Positions 35,923 to 44,071 of a stretch of 64,000 nt of DNA are shown here, piece after piece. Numbering within the stretch: position 1 is the first letter of the stretch; each line of letters begins with the position of its first letter. The stretch is from positions 1 to 64,000 of the forward strand of contig JAAYKY010000035.1 in NCBI GenBank assembly GCA_012522185.1, read 5' to 3'. The notes beneath the pieces are model-generated. The model searched no databases, was not told the origin of the DNA, and saw only the letters and a program-made list of their open reading frames with translations. The position numbers and the translations under genes are program-made. Source of the stretch: Flavobacteriaceae bacterium. GTDB lineage: Bacteria; Bacteroidota; Bacteroidia; Flavobacteriales; Weeksellaceae.

Positions 35923-36459
35923 TTATTGTTTAATTTGATAAATATCGGGCAGGTTTCTTCCAAGACCGTCATAGTCAAGTCCGTATCCCACCACAAATTT
36001 ATCGGGTATAGTAAGTGCAACCAAATCAATGGTTAAATCTTTTTTATAAGCTTCCGGTTTGTACAGAAGCGTTGCTATTTTTATGCTTTTCGCATTCTTT
36101 TTACTCAAAATTTTATGAAGCGCTTCCAGAGTATTTCCGGTATCGATGATGTCTTCCAGGATGATGATGTGACGATCGGTCAGATCCATCGGGATATCCA
36201 TATGTAATTTCACTTCTCCACTCGAAGTAGTTCCTTCATAAGAAGCCATTTTCAAAAATGAAATTTCACATTGCCCTGGATATTGTTTCAGGAAATCACT
36301 CATGAACATAACCACACCATTCAATACACCAATAAATACGGGAACATCGTCTTTGTGTTGTGCATAAATTGTGTTGGCCATACGTTTGATCGCATGCTCA
36401 ATTTCTTCAAATGTAATATAGGGTATAAATACCTTGTCGTGAATTTTAATTTCTTCCAT
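35923..36459 (-). CDS. hpt: Hypoxanthine phosphoribosyltransferase
   Basis: 178 residues from the ATG at 36459 (MEEIKIHDKVFIPYI); the frame extends to 36507 but that would run through the promoter. Purine salvage enzyme that makes IMP/GMP from base and PRPP. The PRPP loop is IILEDIIDTGNTLEAL (about 98-113), preceded by the flexible loop MASYEGTTSSGEV and followed by KPEAYKKDLTIDLVALTIPDKFVVGYG. First gene of hpt-adk, with a good promoter. Confidence 0.95.
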   Translation of the reverse strand: MEEIKIHDKVFIPYITFEEIEHAIKRMANTIYAQHKDDVPVFIGVLNGVVMFMSDFLKQYPGQCEISFLKMASYEGTTSSGEVKLHMDIPMDLTDRHIIILEDIIDTGNTLEALHKILSKKNAKSIKIATLLYKPEAYKKDLTIDLVALTIPDKFVVGYGLDYDGLGRNLPDIYQIKQ

Positions 36460-36476
36460 AAGGCTCAATGAGTTGC

Positions 36477-36507
36477 CAAAACTACATAAATTTTTAGAAT
36501 CTGTCAA
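36477..36507 (-). promoter_or_regulatory. Promoter of hpt-adk
   Basis: On the minus strand TTG (plus 36505-36507), a 20-nt spacer and TAGTTTTG (plus 36477-36484) match the Bacteroidota consensus. Expected transcription start is near 36471, giving an 11-12 nt leader before the ATG at 36459. This placement also excludes the longer hpt reading frame. Confidence 0.65.
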
Positions 36508-36635
36508 TTCGATGATTCAAAAAATAACATCCCTTTACCATAATATCCCGAAACGTTGAGATTGAGAATTTAAATTAGATTCAGTTTGAATTAGCAAACA
36601 TTAAAAAAGTCATAAATTATCCTATGGTAAAGGTT

Positions 36636-36643
36636 TAAATTTG
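36636..36643 (+). promoter_or_regulatory. -7 element of hemF
   Basis: TAAATTTG at 36636-36643, 18 nt before the hemF ATG at 36662. It overlaps the TTG that would extend the gene to 36641, which argues for the ATG as the true start. No TTG at the standard -33 spacing was found. Confidence 0.45.
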
Positions 36644-36661
36644 TTAACAAAGCAATTCGAA

Positions 36662-37564
36662 ATGAGAGATCAGTTTTACAATTACATTCAAAACCTTCAG
36701 AAAACCATTACCGACGAACTTGAACGCGTCGATGGAAAAGCAAAATTCAAAAAAGATGAATGGCAGCGCGATGGCGGCGGTGGCGGACTTACCATGGTCA
36801 TGGATGAAGGCAATGTTTTTGAAAAAGGCGGTGTGAATATTTCACGCGTTTATGGAGACCTTCCCGAGTCTTTGCAAAAAGCTCTGAATGTTTCATCGGG
36901 TAAGTTTTTTGCCTGTGGATTGAGTATGGTAATTCATCCAAAAAGCCCGAAAGTTCCAACCACGCATGCCAATTGGCGTTATTTTGAAATGTATGACGAA
37001 GCCGGAAATGTGGTGGACCATTGGTTTGGTGGCGGTCAGGATTTGACACCCTATTTTTTGGACGAAGAAGATGCGGTACATTGGCATACGGTCTGCAAAA
37101 AAGTTTGCGATGCACATCACCCGGATTTTTATGCCAAATATAAAAAGGAATGTGATGATTATTTCTGGAATTCACATCGTGGGGAAGCAAGAGGACTCGG
37201 CGGATTGTTTTTTGATTACCTGAAACCAACCGAAGAATTTGATGTGAATTTTTGGTATGATTTCGTGACGGCAGTGGGTGATTCCTTTTTGGAAGCCTAT
37301 ATACCGATTGTGGAAAAACACAAAAATGAAGCTTATACTGAAGCCGATCGTGAATGGCAGGAAATTCGTCGCGGTCGTTATGTGGAATTTAATTTGATTC
37401 ATGACCGCGGAACTTTGTTTGGATTGAAAACCAATGGAAGAATTGAGTCCATTCTGATGAGTTTACCCAAATATGTTCAATGGCATTATAACCATCAACC
37501 CGAGCCGGGATCGGAACAGGAAAAACTGGTAAAAGTGCTCATGAATCCGAGGGAATGGGTTTAA
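36662..37564 (+). CDS. hemF: Oxygen-dependent coproporphyrinogen III oxidase
   Basis: 300 residues from the ATG at 36662, family length. It converts coproporphyrinogen III to protoporphyrinogen IX using O2, in heme synthesis. Recognisable signatures include GGGGGLTMVMDEGNVFEKGGVN near the start, HPKSPKVPTTHANWRYFEM with active-site His (about 100-118), WFGGGQDLTPYFL (about 127-139) and GRYVEFNLIHDRGTLFGL near the C-terminus. It indicates an aerobic lifestyle. Monocistronic by context. Confidence 0.96.
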   Translation: MRDQFYNYIQNLQKTITDELERVDGKAKFKKDEWQRDGGGGGLTMVMDEGNVFEKGGVNISRVYGDLPESLQKALNVSSGKFFACGLSMVIHPKSPKVPTTHANWRYFEMYDEAGNVVDHWFGGGQDLTPYFLDEEDAVHWHTVCKKVCDAHHPDFYAKYKKECDDYFWNSHRGEARGLGGLFFDYLKPTEEFDVNFWYDFVTAVGDSFLEAYIPIVEKHKNEAYTEADREWQEIRRGRYVEFNLIHDRGTLFGLKTNGRIESILMSLPKYVQWHYNHQPEPGSEQEKLVKVLMNPREWV

Positions 37565-37590
37565 TGTGGGTTTAAGGTTTGACGTTTAAT

Positions 37591-37674
37591 GTTTAAAGTT
37601 TTTGGAAAACAAACTCCAAAATCTGCGCATACAGTGACTGTTGCACATTAGACTTTGAACTTGAAACTTTAAAC
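37591..37674. repeat. Inverted repeat of GTTTAAAGTTT type between hemF and kdsA
   Basis: GTTTAAAGTTT (37591-37601) is repeated inverted as AAACTTTAAAC (37664-37674), with related GTTTAA units on each side and a shorter palindromic centre. It occupies the whole gap between the convergent hemF and kdsA genes. Similar GTTTAA-rich intergenic elements occur in flavobacterial genomes. It may fold into the 3' end of either transcript; there is no long T run. Confidence 0.5.
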
Positions 37675-37683
37675 CTGAAACTC

Positions 37684-38493
37684 TTAAAGAACGGCTTCCC
37701 TAATCCGAACCAATTTTCGAAGTAAATCTTCCAATAAATCCAATTGCAGCATATTGGCTCCATCGCTTTTGGCGTTTTTCGGGTCGGGATGTGTTTCAAT
37801 GAAAATCCCGTCGGCCCCTACTGCGATTCCGGCTTTGGCAATGGTTTCTATTAATTCGGGCTTTCCTCCGGTTACGCCACTCGCCTGATTGGGTTGTTGC
37901 AAAGAATGCGTTATATCTAAAATCACCGGCGCATAGTTCTGCATCACGGGAATTCCCCGATAATCCACCACCAAATCGCCATAGCCCAACATCGTTCCAC
38001 GCTCAATAATTGCCACATTTTGATTGCCTGAATCGGTTACTTTTTCCACCGGAAACTTCATGCTTTCAGGTGAAAGGAATTGTCCTTTTTTCAACGTGAC
38101 ATGTTTTCCGGTTTTCGCAGCTGCCACGACCAAATCGGTTTGACGCACCAAAAATGCCGGAATTTGAAGCACATCGACATATTCAGCAGCCATTTCCGCA
38201 TGAAAAGGTTCATGAATATCGGTCGTGGTCGGAACGTCAAACTCCTCTCCTATTTGTCGGATGATTTTTAGCGCTTTTTCGTCGCCGATTCCGGTAAAAG
38301 AATCAATTCGCGAGCGATTCGCTTTTTTAAACGAACCTTTGAAAATATAGGGAATATTGAGTTCATCGGTAATTTTGATGACTTTTTCCACGATTCTGCG
38401 TGGTGTTTCTTCATTTTCGATGGCGCAAGGACCCGCGATTAAAAAGAAATTCGGCGAATCTTTGTGTTTGATTTTGGGTAAGTTCTGAATCAT
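37684..38493 (-). CDS. kdsA: 3-deoxy-8-phosphooctulonate synthase (KDO-8-P synthase)
   Basis: 269 residues. It condenses PEP with arabinose-5-phosphate to build Kdo for the LPS core. Family motifs are LIAGPCAIENEE (about 18-29), FKGSFKKANRSRIDSFTG (about 51-68), LKKGQFLSPESMK (about 134-146) and ETHPDPKNAKSDGANML (about 238-254). The absence of the metal-site Cys after GPCAIE cannot be judged by eye, so the metal class is left open. It complements the lpx genes 8 kb away. A TAATTTTA element ends 4 nt before the ATG. Confidence 0.95.
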   Translation of the reverse strand: MIQNLPKIKHKDSPNFFLIAGPCAIENEETPRRIVEKVIKITDELNIPYIFKGSFKKANRSRIDSFTGIGDEKALKIIRQIGEEFDVPTTTDIHEPFHAEMAAEYVDVLQIPAFLVRQTDLVVAAAKTGKHVTLKKGQFLSPESMKFPVEKVTDSGNQNVAIIERGTMLGYGDLVVDYRGIPVMQNYAPVILDITHSLQQPNQASGVTGGKPELIETIAKAGIAVGADGIFIETHPDPKNAKSDGANMLQLDLLEDLLRKLVRIREAVL

Positions 38494-38629
38494 TTGGTAA
38501 AATTACAAAAAACTGTGGATGTTGGATGATGAATATGGGATGCTTAATTATTTCGAATTTTCAGAATTATATTCTAAACGAAGTTGAAAGCGGAAACAAA
38601 ACAATATTCCTTAATTTCGCAGTTCGTAT

Positions 38630-40285
38630 ATGACTGCAAAAATCACCTATTTCAAACCTGAACAAATTCAGGGCATTTCCTTGCCTGAAAAATTTACTTT
38701 TCCTTTTTATTATGAACCGCATCCGCTAACGGAATTGGCAGCGAAAGATTTGCAAGATTATTTGGAAAATGAATTCATTGGAAATCATAATTTCGGTTTG
38801 GATGAATCCCGTGAGGGACTGATCATCGGGAAAATGTTCGGTGTTTTGGTGGTTCAGGACAAGCAAGGCAAACTCGGCTTTTTATCGGCTTTCTCAGGGA
38901 AACTTGCAGGTTCCAACGAACATGAAAAATTCGTTCCGCCGGTTTTTGATATGCTCAAAGAAAACAGTTTTTTCTTGCAACAGGAAGAAATTCTGAATGA
39001 AATGAACCGGAAAATTGAAATCCTGGAAAAGAATCCTGAATTTCTCCGGCTGAAATTGGATTTGGAAAAATATGCTCAAGAATCTACCGAAGAAATTTCC
39101 TCATTTAAAAATGGAATGAAAGAAAACAAAGCCAACCGTAAAAAAATTCGCGAAGCAATGGATTCTTCCGTTTCCGAAGCAGAATTAATTAAGGAAAGCA
39201 ATCTCGATCAGTTTAAATTTCGGATGTTGAAAGAAAGCTGGAAACAGGTTTTGGATGAATTCCAATTAAAAATCACTTCTTTTGAATCTCAAATTGAAAA
39301 GCTAAAAAAGGAAAGACGTGCAAAATCTTCCGCCCTTCAAAATCAATTATTTGAGCAATATTCCTTCCTGAATCAATCGGGAAAAACCAAAAGTTTAGGA
39401 GCCATTTTTGCCGAAACGGTTTTTGAGAAACCTCCTGCCGGAGCGGGCGAGTGCGCGACTCCGAAATTATTGCAATATGCCTTTTTGCATAATTTGAAAC
39501 CCTTGGCATTTGCCGAATTCTGGTGGGGTGCTTCACCTAAATCGGAAATTAGAAAACACGGAAATTTTTATCCGGCTTGCAGTGGAAAATGCCGTCCCAT
39601 CCTCAGGCATATGCTCGAAGGAATGGAAATCGATGAGAATCCGCTTTTGAAAAATTTAGCCAAAGACAAGCAGATTGAAATCATTTATGAAGATGATGCG
39701 TTTTTAATTGTGAACAAACCTGCGGAATTGCTTTCGGTTCCCGGAATCGAAATTCAAGACTCGGTTTATACAAGATTGCAGGAGATTTTAAACCCAATTG
39801 AACCTTTGATTATTCATCGGCTCGATATGTCCACTTCAGGAATTCTGGTGGTTGCTAAAACCAAACAAGCCCATAAAAACATTCAACATCAATTTCTGAA
39901 ACGAACTGTCGTAAAACGCTACACGGCTTTGTTGGACGGAACTTTAGAAAATGAAGAAGGCGAAATTCAACTTCCGCTTCGTGGCGATATTACCGATCGC
40001 CCACGACAAATGGTTTGTTTTGAAAAAGGAAAAAAAGCCATCACCCAATGGAAGAAAATCGAAACGAAAAACGGAAAAACCAAAGTTCATTTTTGGCCTC
40101 TGACCGGTCGAACTCATCAATTAAGGATGCATTCCGCACATGAATTGGGTTTAAATGCGTCGATTGTCGGCGATGACCTTTACGGAAATCCGGCCGAAAG
40201 GCTTTATTTGCACGCCGCATATTTGGAATTCAAGCATCCTACAACCCATGAAATTGTCAAATTTGAGGTGAAAGAAAAATTTTAA
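38630..40285 (+). CDS. RluA family pseudouridine synthase with N-terminal extension
   Basis: 551 residues. The C-terminal ~220 are the RluA catalytic domain: IIYEDDAFLIVNKPAELLSVPG, then the catalytic Asp in IIHRLDMSTSGILVVAKT (about residue 400) and GRTHQLRMHSAH. The N-terminal ~330 residues are a fused domain with GKMFGVLVVQDK and LSAFSGKLAGSNEHEKFVPPVFDML, a coiled-coil insert (~125-260), and a possible metal or RNA site FYPACSGKCRPILRHML (about 305-321). This longer form is known in Bacteroidota and Vibrio, but its extension has no defined role. The target uridine is unknown. Confidence 0.9.
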   Translation: MTAKITYFKPEQIQGISLPEKFTFPFYYEPHPLTELAAKDLQDYLENEFIGNHNFGLDESREGLIIGKMFGVLVVQDKQGKLGFLSAFSGKLAGSNEHEKFVPPVFDMLKENSFFLQQEEILNEMNRKIEILEKNPEFLRLKLDLEKYAQESTEEISSFKNGMKENKANRKKIREAMDSSVSEAELIKESNLDQFKFRMLKESWKQVLDEFQLKITSFESQIEKLKKERRAKSSALQNQLFEQYSFLNQSGKTKSLGAIFAETVFEKPPAGAGECATPKLLQYAFLHNLKPLAFAEFWWGASPKSEIRKHGNFYPACSGKCRPILRHMLEGMEIDENPLLKNLAKDKQIEIIYEDDAFLIVNKPAELLSVPGIEIQDSVYTRLQEILNPIEPLIIHRLDMSTSGILVVAKTKQAHKNIQHQFLKRTVVKRYTALLDGTLENEEGEIQLPLRGDITDRPRQMVCFEKGKKAITQWKKIETKNGKTKVHFWPLTGRTHQLRMHSAHELGLNASIVGDDLYGNPAERLYLHAAYLEFKHPTTHEIVKFEVKEKF

Positions 40286-40290
40286 TTCAG

Positions 40291-40959
40291 CTAAATATCC
40301 AATTCTTTCACACCTTCTGTAGCCGTTTTTCGGATGACTTTGATGTTGGGATTATTGGGAACTGTAATAGAATTCGGGTCGATGACATAGATAGGTTTTC
40401 CGTATTCGATGAAATCAATCAGCGAAGCCGCCGGGTACACCTGCAATGAAGTCCCGATAACCAACATAATATCAGCGTCGGAAACCTCTTCCATGGCGCG
40501 CTCCATCATCGGAACCATTTCACCAAACCAAACGATATGCGGTCGCAATTGAGCACCGTCTTCGGCCAAATCTCCCGGATTAATATCCTCTTCCCAATCC
40601 AGAATCAGGTCTTCGTTTTTTTCACTTCGGGCTTTTCTGAGCTCGCCGTGCAAATGAATCACCTTTGAAGATCCAGCGCGTTCGTGCAAATCGTCCACAT
40701 TTTGAGTGATGATAACGACCTCGTATTTTTCTTCTAATTCTTTCAGAAAATAATGAGCGGAATTGGGCTTCACTTCTTTTAATTGTCTTTGTCTTAAATT
40801 ATAAAAACTCAATACCAATTCGGGGTTATTTCGCCAGCCTTCAGGTGAAGCCACTTCCATAATGTCATGGTTTTCCCAAAGTCCATTTGAGTCTCGAAAA
40901 GTAGAAATCCCGCTTTCGGCACTAATTCCGGCACCTGTCAATACAACAACTTTCTTCAT
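40291..40959 (-). CDS. Sir2 family NAD-dependent protein deacylase, zinc-less type
   Basis: 222 residues. The NAD pocket GAGISAESGISTFR (9-22), TQNVDDLHERAG (85-96) and catalytic His104 (HLHGEL) are intact. YNLR at 53-56 fits the Tyr-xx-Arg signature of class III sirtuins that remove succinyl or malonyl groups. The protein contains no cysteine at all, so the usual Cys4 zinc site is absent; the region between 108 and 135 (KARSEKNEDLILDWEED) is acidic instead. It converges with the pseudouridine synthase gene (5 nt apart). Confidence 0.9.
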   Translation of the reverse strand: MKKVVVLTGAGISAESGISTFRDSNGLWENHDIMEVASPEGWRNNPELVLSFYNLRQRQLKEVKPNSAHYFLKELEEKYEVVIITQNVDDLHERAGSSKVIHLHGELRKARSEKNEDLILDWEEDINPGDLAEDGAQLRPHIVWFGEMVPMMERAMEEVSDADIMLVIGTSLQVYPAASLIDFIEYGKPIYVIDPNSITVPNNPNIKVIRKTATEGVKELDI

Positions 40960-40994
40960 AAATCCTTAAATTGCATTAAATTTAAAAAAATCTT

Positions 40995-41729
40995 ATGAAA
41001 GATAATTTTTCTGACAAATCGGAATTGTATGCCAAATTCCGTCCTTCCCTTCCTATTGAGTTGTTTGATTATTTGATTGAAATGGTTCCTGCACGTGAAA
41101 ATGCTTGGGATTCTGCGACAGGAAATGGTCAGTCTGCTTATCTGATTTCCAACTTTTTTAAAAATGTATATGCGACCGACATCAGCGAAGAACAATTGAA
41201 AAATGCTGCCCAGTCGGAAAATATTCATTATTCCAAACAATCGGCAGAGCAAACGGATTTTGAAGATAATTTCTTTTATTTAATCATTGTTTCCCAAGCT
41301 ATTCATTGGTTTGATTTTGACCGGTTTTTCAATGAAGCGAAACGCGTATTGAAACCCAATGGAATTCTCGCCGTTGCCGGATATGATTTGCCACGGCTTT
41401 CACCCGAAATTAATTTGATTATCGATAATTTATACAAAGAAATTCTGGACGGATTTTGGGACGATGAACGACAACACATTGATACACATTATCAAAACAT
41501 TCCGTTCCCCTTTGAAGAGATTAAAATTCCTGATTTTCATATTCGTGATGAATGGCAACCAGAACATCTTATCGGTTACCTCAACACTTGGTCTGGATTG
41601 AAACATTTCATCCGTGAAAAAGGATTTAATCCAGTAGAAGAATTGGAATCTGAAATCCAGAAAGCTTGGGGAAATTCGAAGCTTCAGAAAGTTACATTTC
41701 CGGTTTTCACAAGAATCGGAAGGATCTGA
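40995..41729 (+). CDS. Class I SAM-dependent methyltransferase
   Basis: 244 residues. The SAM-binding motif I is WDSATGNGQSAYLI (about residues 36-49) with motif II acidic residue in VYATDISEEQL; the post-motif region FYLIIVSQAIHWFDFDRFF is typical of the family often named trans-aconitate- or S-adenosyl-dependent YcgJ-like methyltransferases. The aromatic IHWFD suggests a small-molecule substrate. Start divergent from the sirtuin gene, 35 nt apart. The target is unknown. Confidence 0.88.
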   Translation: MKDNFSDKSELYAKFRPSLPIELFDYLIEMVPARENAWDSATGNGQSAYLISNFFKNVYATDISEEQLKNAAQSENIHYSKQSAEQTDFEDNFFYLIIVSQAIHWFDFDRFFNEAKRVLKPNGILAVAGYDLPRLSPEINLIIDNLYKEILDGFWDDERQHIDTHYQNIPFPFEEIKIPDFHIRDEWQPEHLIGYLNTWSGLKHFIREKGFNPVEELESEIQKAWGNSKLQKVTFPVFTRIGRI

Positions 41730-41780
41730 TTTTATTAATAATTTATTTTTTTGTCAAATAAATAAAAACGCAGGTTTATT

Positions 41781-41788
41781 TATTTTTG
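41781..41788 (+). promoter_or_regulatory. -7 element of the rRNA methyltransferase gene (probably leaderless)
   Basis: TATTTTTG ends 6 nt before the ATG at 41795. A TTG at 41751-41753 would give a 27-nt spacing, longer than standard. The mRNA should start at or next to the ATG; the upstream TTG start at 41786 would lie inside the element. Confidence 0.45.
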
Positions 41789-41794
41789 CAATTG

Positions 41795-43123
41795 ATGACA
41801 AAATTGCCTGATTCATTCTTAAAACGTATGGAGTCGAGGATTTCTGAAAAATATTTCCAGGAATTCGTTTTGGCTTATGATCGTTCTGCTCCGCAAAGTA
41901 TCCGATTAAACTCCAAAAAACCTACCGATGTTTATCATGAATTAAAATCGGTTGCTTGGTTTTCGGACGGTAAATATTTGGACGAAAAGAAGCAGTTTAT
42001 TACTGATCCGCTTTGGCATGCGGGGACTTATTATGTTCAGGAAGCTTCTTCCATGATTTTAGCTGAAATTTTCAAACAGATTTATGGAGACGAAAGCCCA
42101 AAAAGAGCTTTGGATCTTTGTGCTGCTCCGGGTGGAAAATCGACTTTGCTCCAGAGTTTATTGGATGAGAATTCGGTTTTAGTTGCCAACGAAGTCATCA
42201 AACCAAGGGCGCAGATTTTAAAAGAAAATCACATCAGATTGGGGATTTCTGAAAATCTAATCATCACCCAAAACGACCCGAAACAGTTTTCAAAGCTTGA
42301 AGAATTCTTTGATTATATACAGATTGATGCGCCTTGCAGCGGTGAAGGGATGTTTAGAAAAGACGAAACTGCACTCCGCGAATGGTCGGAAGCCAATTGC
42401 AATCTCTGCTGCGAACGATCCAAACGGATTCTCGCCGATACACTTCCGGCGTTGGCAAAAGACGGATATTTGGTTTACAGCACCTGTACATTTGATCCCG
42501 ATGAAAATGAAAATCTGATGGAATGGGCTTCTGAAAACTTTGATTTGACTTCGGTAAAACTGGATTTTCCTGAAGAATGGGGAATTTCTCAAATGGAATT
42601 AAACGGTGTTTGGGGTTATTATTTTTATCCGCACAAAGTGGAGGGCGAAGGTTTATTTGTTTCGGTCATGAAAAAGAACTCTGGTTTGGGATTATTTCAT
42701 CCCGAAAACGGCAAAAAGCCAAAATCGGTTCAAATTGCCAGTCTGATTCCAAGTGAAAACGTCATTCAGGAAAAAGAAAAATTGATTTGGGAAACAGAAG
42801 AATTGAGAAAAGTCAAAAACTTCATTAACCATAAATTAAATATTGTTTATTCGGGAATCGAATTGGGTGAAATCAAAGGGAAAGATTTCATTCCGGCTCA
42901 GGCATTGGCCTGCTTTTACAAACATTTACATATTTTCCCCGAAGTGGATGTCAAGGCAGAAACTGCGCTTCAGTTTCTTCGTGGAAATGATCCTCAGCTT
43001 GATTTAGATCAAAAAGGAATTTACCTTCTCACCTATCAGAATCACGGATTGGGATTTGTGAAATTCATCGGCAACCGCTCCAATAATTATTATCCGAAAC
43101 CCTGGCGAATAAAGAATTATTGA
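41795..43123 (+). CDS. RsmF/NOL1-NOP2-type rRNA (cytosine-C5)-methyltransferase
   Basis: 442 residues from the ATG at 41795. SAM-binding site CAAPGGKSTLLQSLL (about 111-125), first catalytic Cys motif DAPCSGEGMFRKD (about 178-190) and second catalytic Cys in YSTCTFDPDENE (about 228-239) are all present. The C-terminal ~150 residues form the RNA-binding FAU/PUA-like domain seen in RsmF (16S m5C1407) relatives, with YYPKPWRIKNY at the end. The TGA stop at 43121 shows that TGA is used as a normal stop codon here. Confidence 0.92.
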   Translation: MTKLPDSFLKRMESRISEKYFQEFVLAYDRSAPQSIRLNSKKPTDVYHELKSVAWFSDGKYLDEKKQFITDPLWHAGTYYVQEASSMILAEIFKQIYGDESPKRALDLCAAPGGKSTLLQSLLDENSVLVANEVIKPRAQILKENHIRLGISENLIITQNDPKQFSKLEEFFDYIQIDAPCSGEGMFRKDETALREWSEANCNLCCERSKRILADTLPALAKDGYLVYSTCTFDPDENENLMEWASENFDLTSVKLDFPEEWGISQMELNGVWGYYFYPHKVEGEGLFVSVMKKNSGLGLFHPENGKKPKSVQIASLIPSENVIQEKEKLIWETEELRKVKNFINHKLNIVYSGIELGEIKGKDFIPAQALACFYKHLHIFPEVDVKAETALQFLRGNDPQLDLDQKGIYLLTYQNHGLGFVKFIGNRSNNYYPKPWRIKNY

Positions 43124-43195
43124 TACTCATTCCTTTCTTGTGGTCAGGAAAGAAGTTTTTCAAACCATTAGCGAAGAATAATTCCCTCAATTTTC

Positions 43196-43203
43196 TATCT
43201 TTG
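43196..43203 (+). promoter_or_regulatory. -7 element of the small lipoprotein gene
   Basis: TATCTTTG at 43196-43203 fits TAnnTTTG and lies 16 nt before the ATG at 43220. No TTG at -33 spacing. Confidence 0.45.
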
Positions 43204-43219
43204 AATAAAACGACTGACA

Positions 43220-43717
43220 ATGAGAAGTTTTCTTACAACTGCTTTATTTCTAATTTTCTTTTTTTCCTGCACCGGAGAAAACGCGACTCAATACAATGAT
43301 TCCATCATCAAACCACAATTGGAAATCGTGGCTTATATGGACTCGATTTTCAGTCCCGAGACAAATTATGAAGAGATTGTGGAATACCGACAAAAAATGG
43401 TGAATTCAGCCGATCGAGGATGGGAGTCTATTGGGAGATTGGGAGATTTTCGTGGCAATGATTCTTTTCGAAATGCCGGGGAGGAATATTATTCCTATGT
43501 GAGGAATTACTTCGGAACTACGGAAGGCATGGACAGCCTTATGTTCAAATTTAATTCTCCCGAAGGCATCGAAACTTTATCAGAAGAGGCTTACTTAGAA
43601 ACGCAGGAAAGTTTCAAGAAGTTTTTGGAACTGGAAAATAATTTGCTCAGTGAGCAGCAAAGATTTGCGGTAGAATTTAACCTAAAAATGGATTATCGTC
43701 CGAATGAAACCCCTTAA
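43220..43717 (+). CDS. Putative lipoprotein of unknown function
   Basis: 165 residues. A short signal peptide ends at Cys17 (FFFSC), a weak but acceptable lipobox, followed by Thr-Gly. The mature part is acidic and mostly helical (IVEYRQKMVNSADRGWESIG and TQESFKKFLELENNLLSEQQ) and resembles the LIC11966-type surface or DUF-like helical lipoproteins only in general character. No family was recognised. It lies between the methyltransferase and the small HExxH membrane protein, 9 nt upstream of the latter, so the two may be co-transcribed. Confidence 0.75.
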   Translation: MRSFLTTALFLIFFFSCTGENATQYNDSIIKPQLEIVAYMDSIFSPETNYEEIVEYRQKMVNSADRGWESIGRLGDFRGNDSFRNAGEEYYSYVRNYFGTTEGMDSLMFKFNSPEGIETLSEEAYLETQESFKKFLELENNLLSEQQRFAVEFNLKMDYRPNETP

Positions 43718-43726
43718 ATTTGCACT

Positions 43727-44071
43727 ATGTTTGTGATAGTTGTGAGTTGGTTATTTGCAAAAAACTTTCGTGGACTTGCTATTTATCCGTTTATTTTTTT
43801 ACGCGAAAAAGCCTTAAAGGAAAATCAGAAAATCATCAACCACGAGAAAATTCATTTGCGTCAACAGATTGAAATGCTTTGGATTTTTTTCTTTTTATGG
43901 TATGGAATTGAGTTTTTCGTCCGATGGATTCAATTCAAAGATCCGCTTACTGCTTATTTCAATATTAGTTTTGAAAAGGAGGCTTATGCCAATGAAATTC
44001 TTCCTGATTATTTAAAAAAAAGAAAGATATGGGCATTTACAAAGTATTTAAAATCTGAGATTAAACCTTAA
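43727..44071 (+). CDS. Small membrane protein with HExxH zinc-like motif
   Basis: 114 residues. The motif HEKIH (residues 39-43) is followed by one transmembrane helix (about 48-66) and by FEKEAYANE (82-90), where a Glu could be a third metal ligand, as in gluzincins. An N-terminal hydrophobic stretch (1-10) may be a second helix. Close homologues exist in many flavobacteria as hypothetical proteins. It could be a minimal M48/M56-like membrane peptidase, but peptidase activity is inference. The end overlaps the convergent RDD gene by 4 nt. Confidence 0.8.
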   Translation: MFVIVVSWLFAKNFRGLAIYPFIFLREKALKENQKIINHEKIHLRQQIEMLWIFFFLWYGIEFFVRWIQFKDPLTAYFNISFEKEAYANEILPDYLKKRKIWAFTKYLKSEIKP

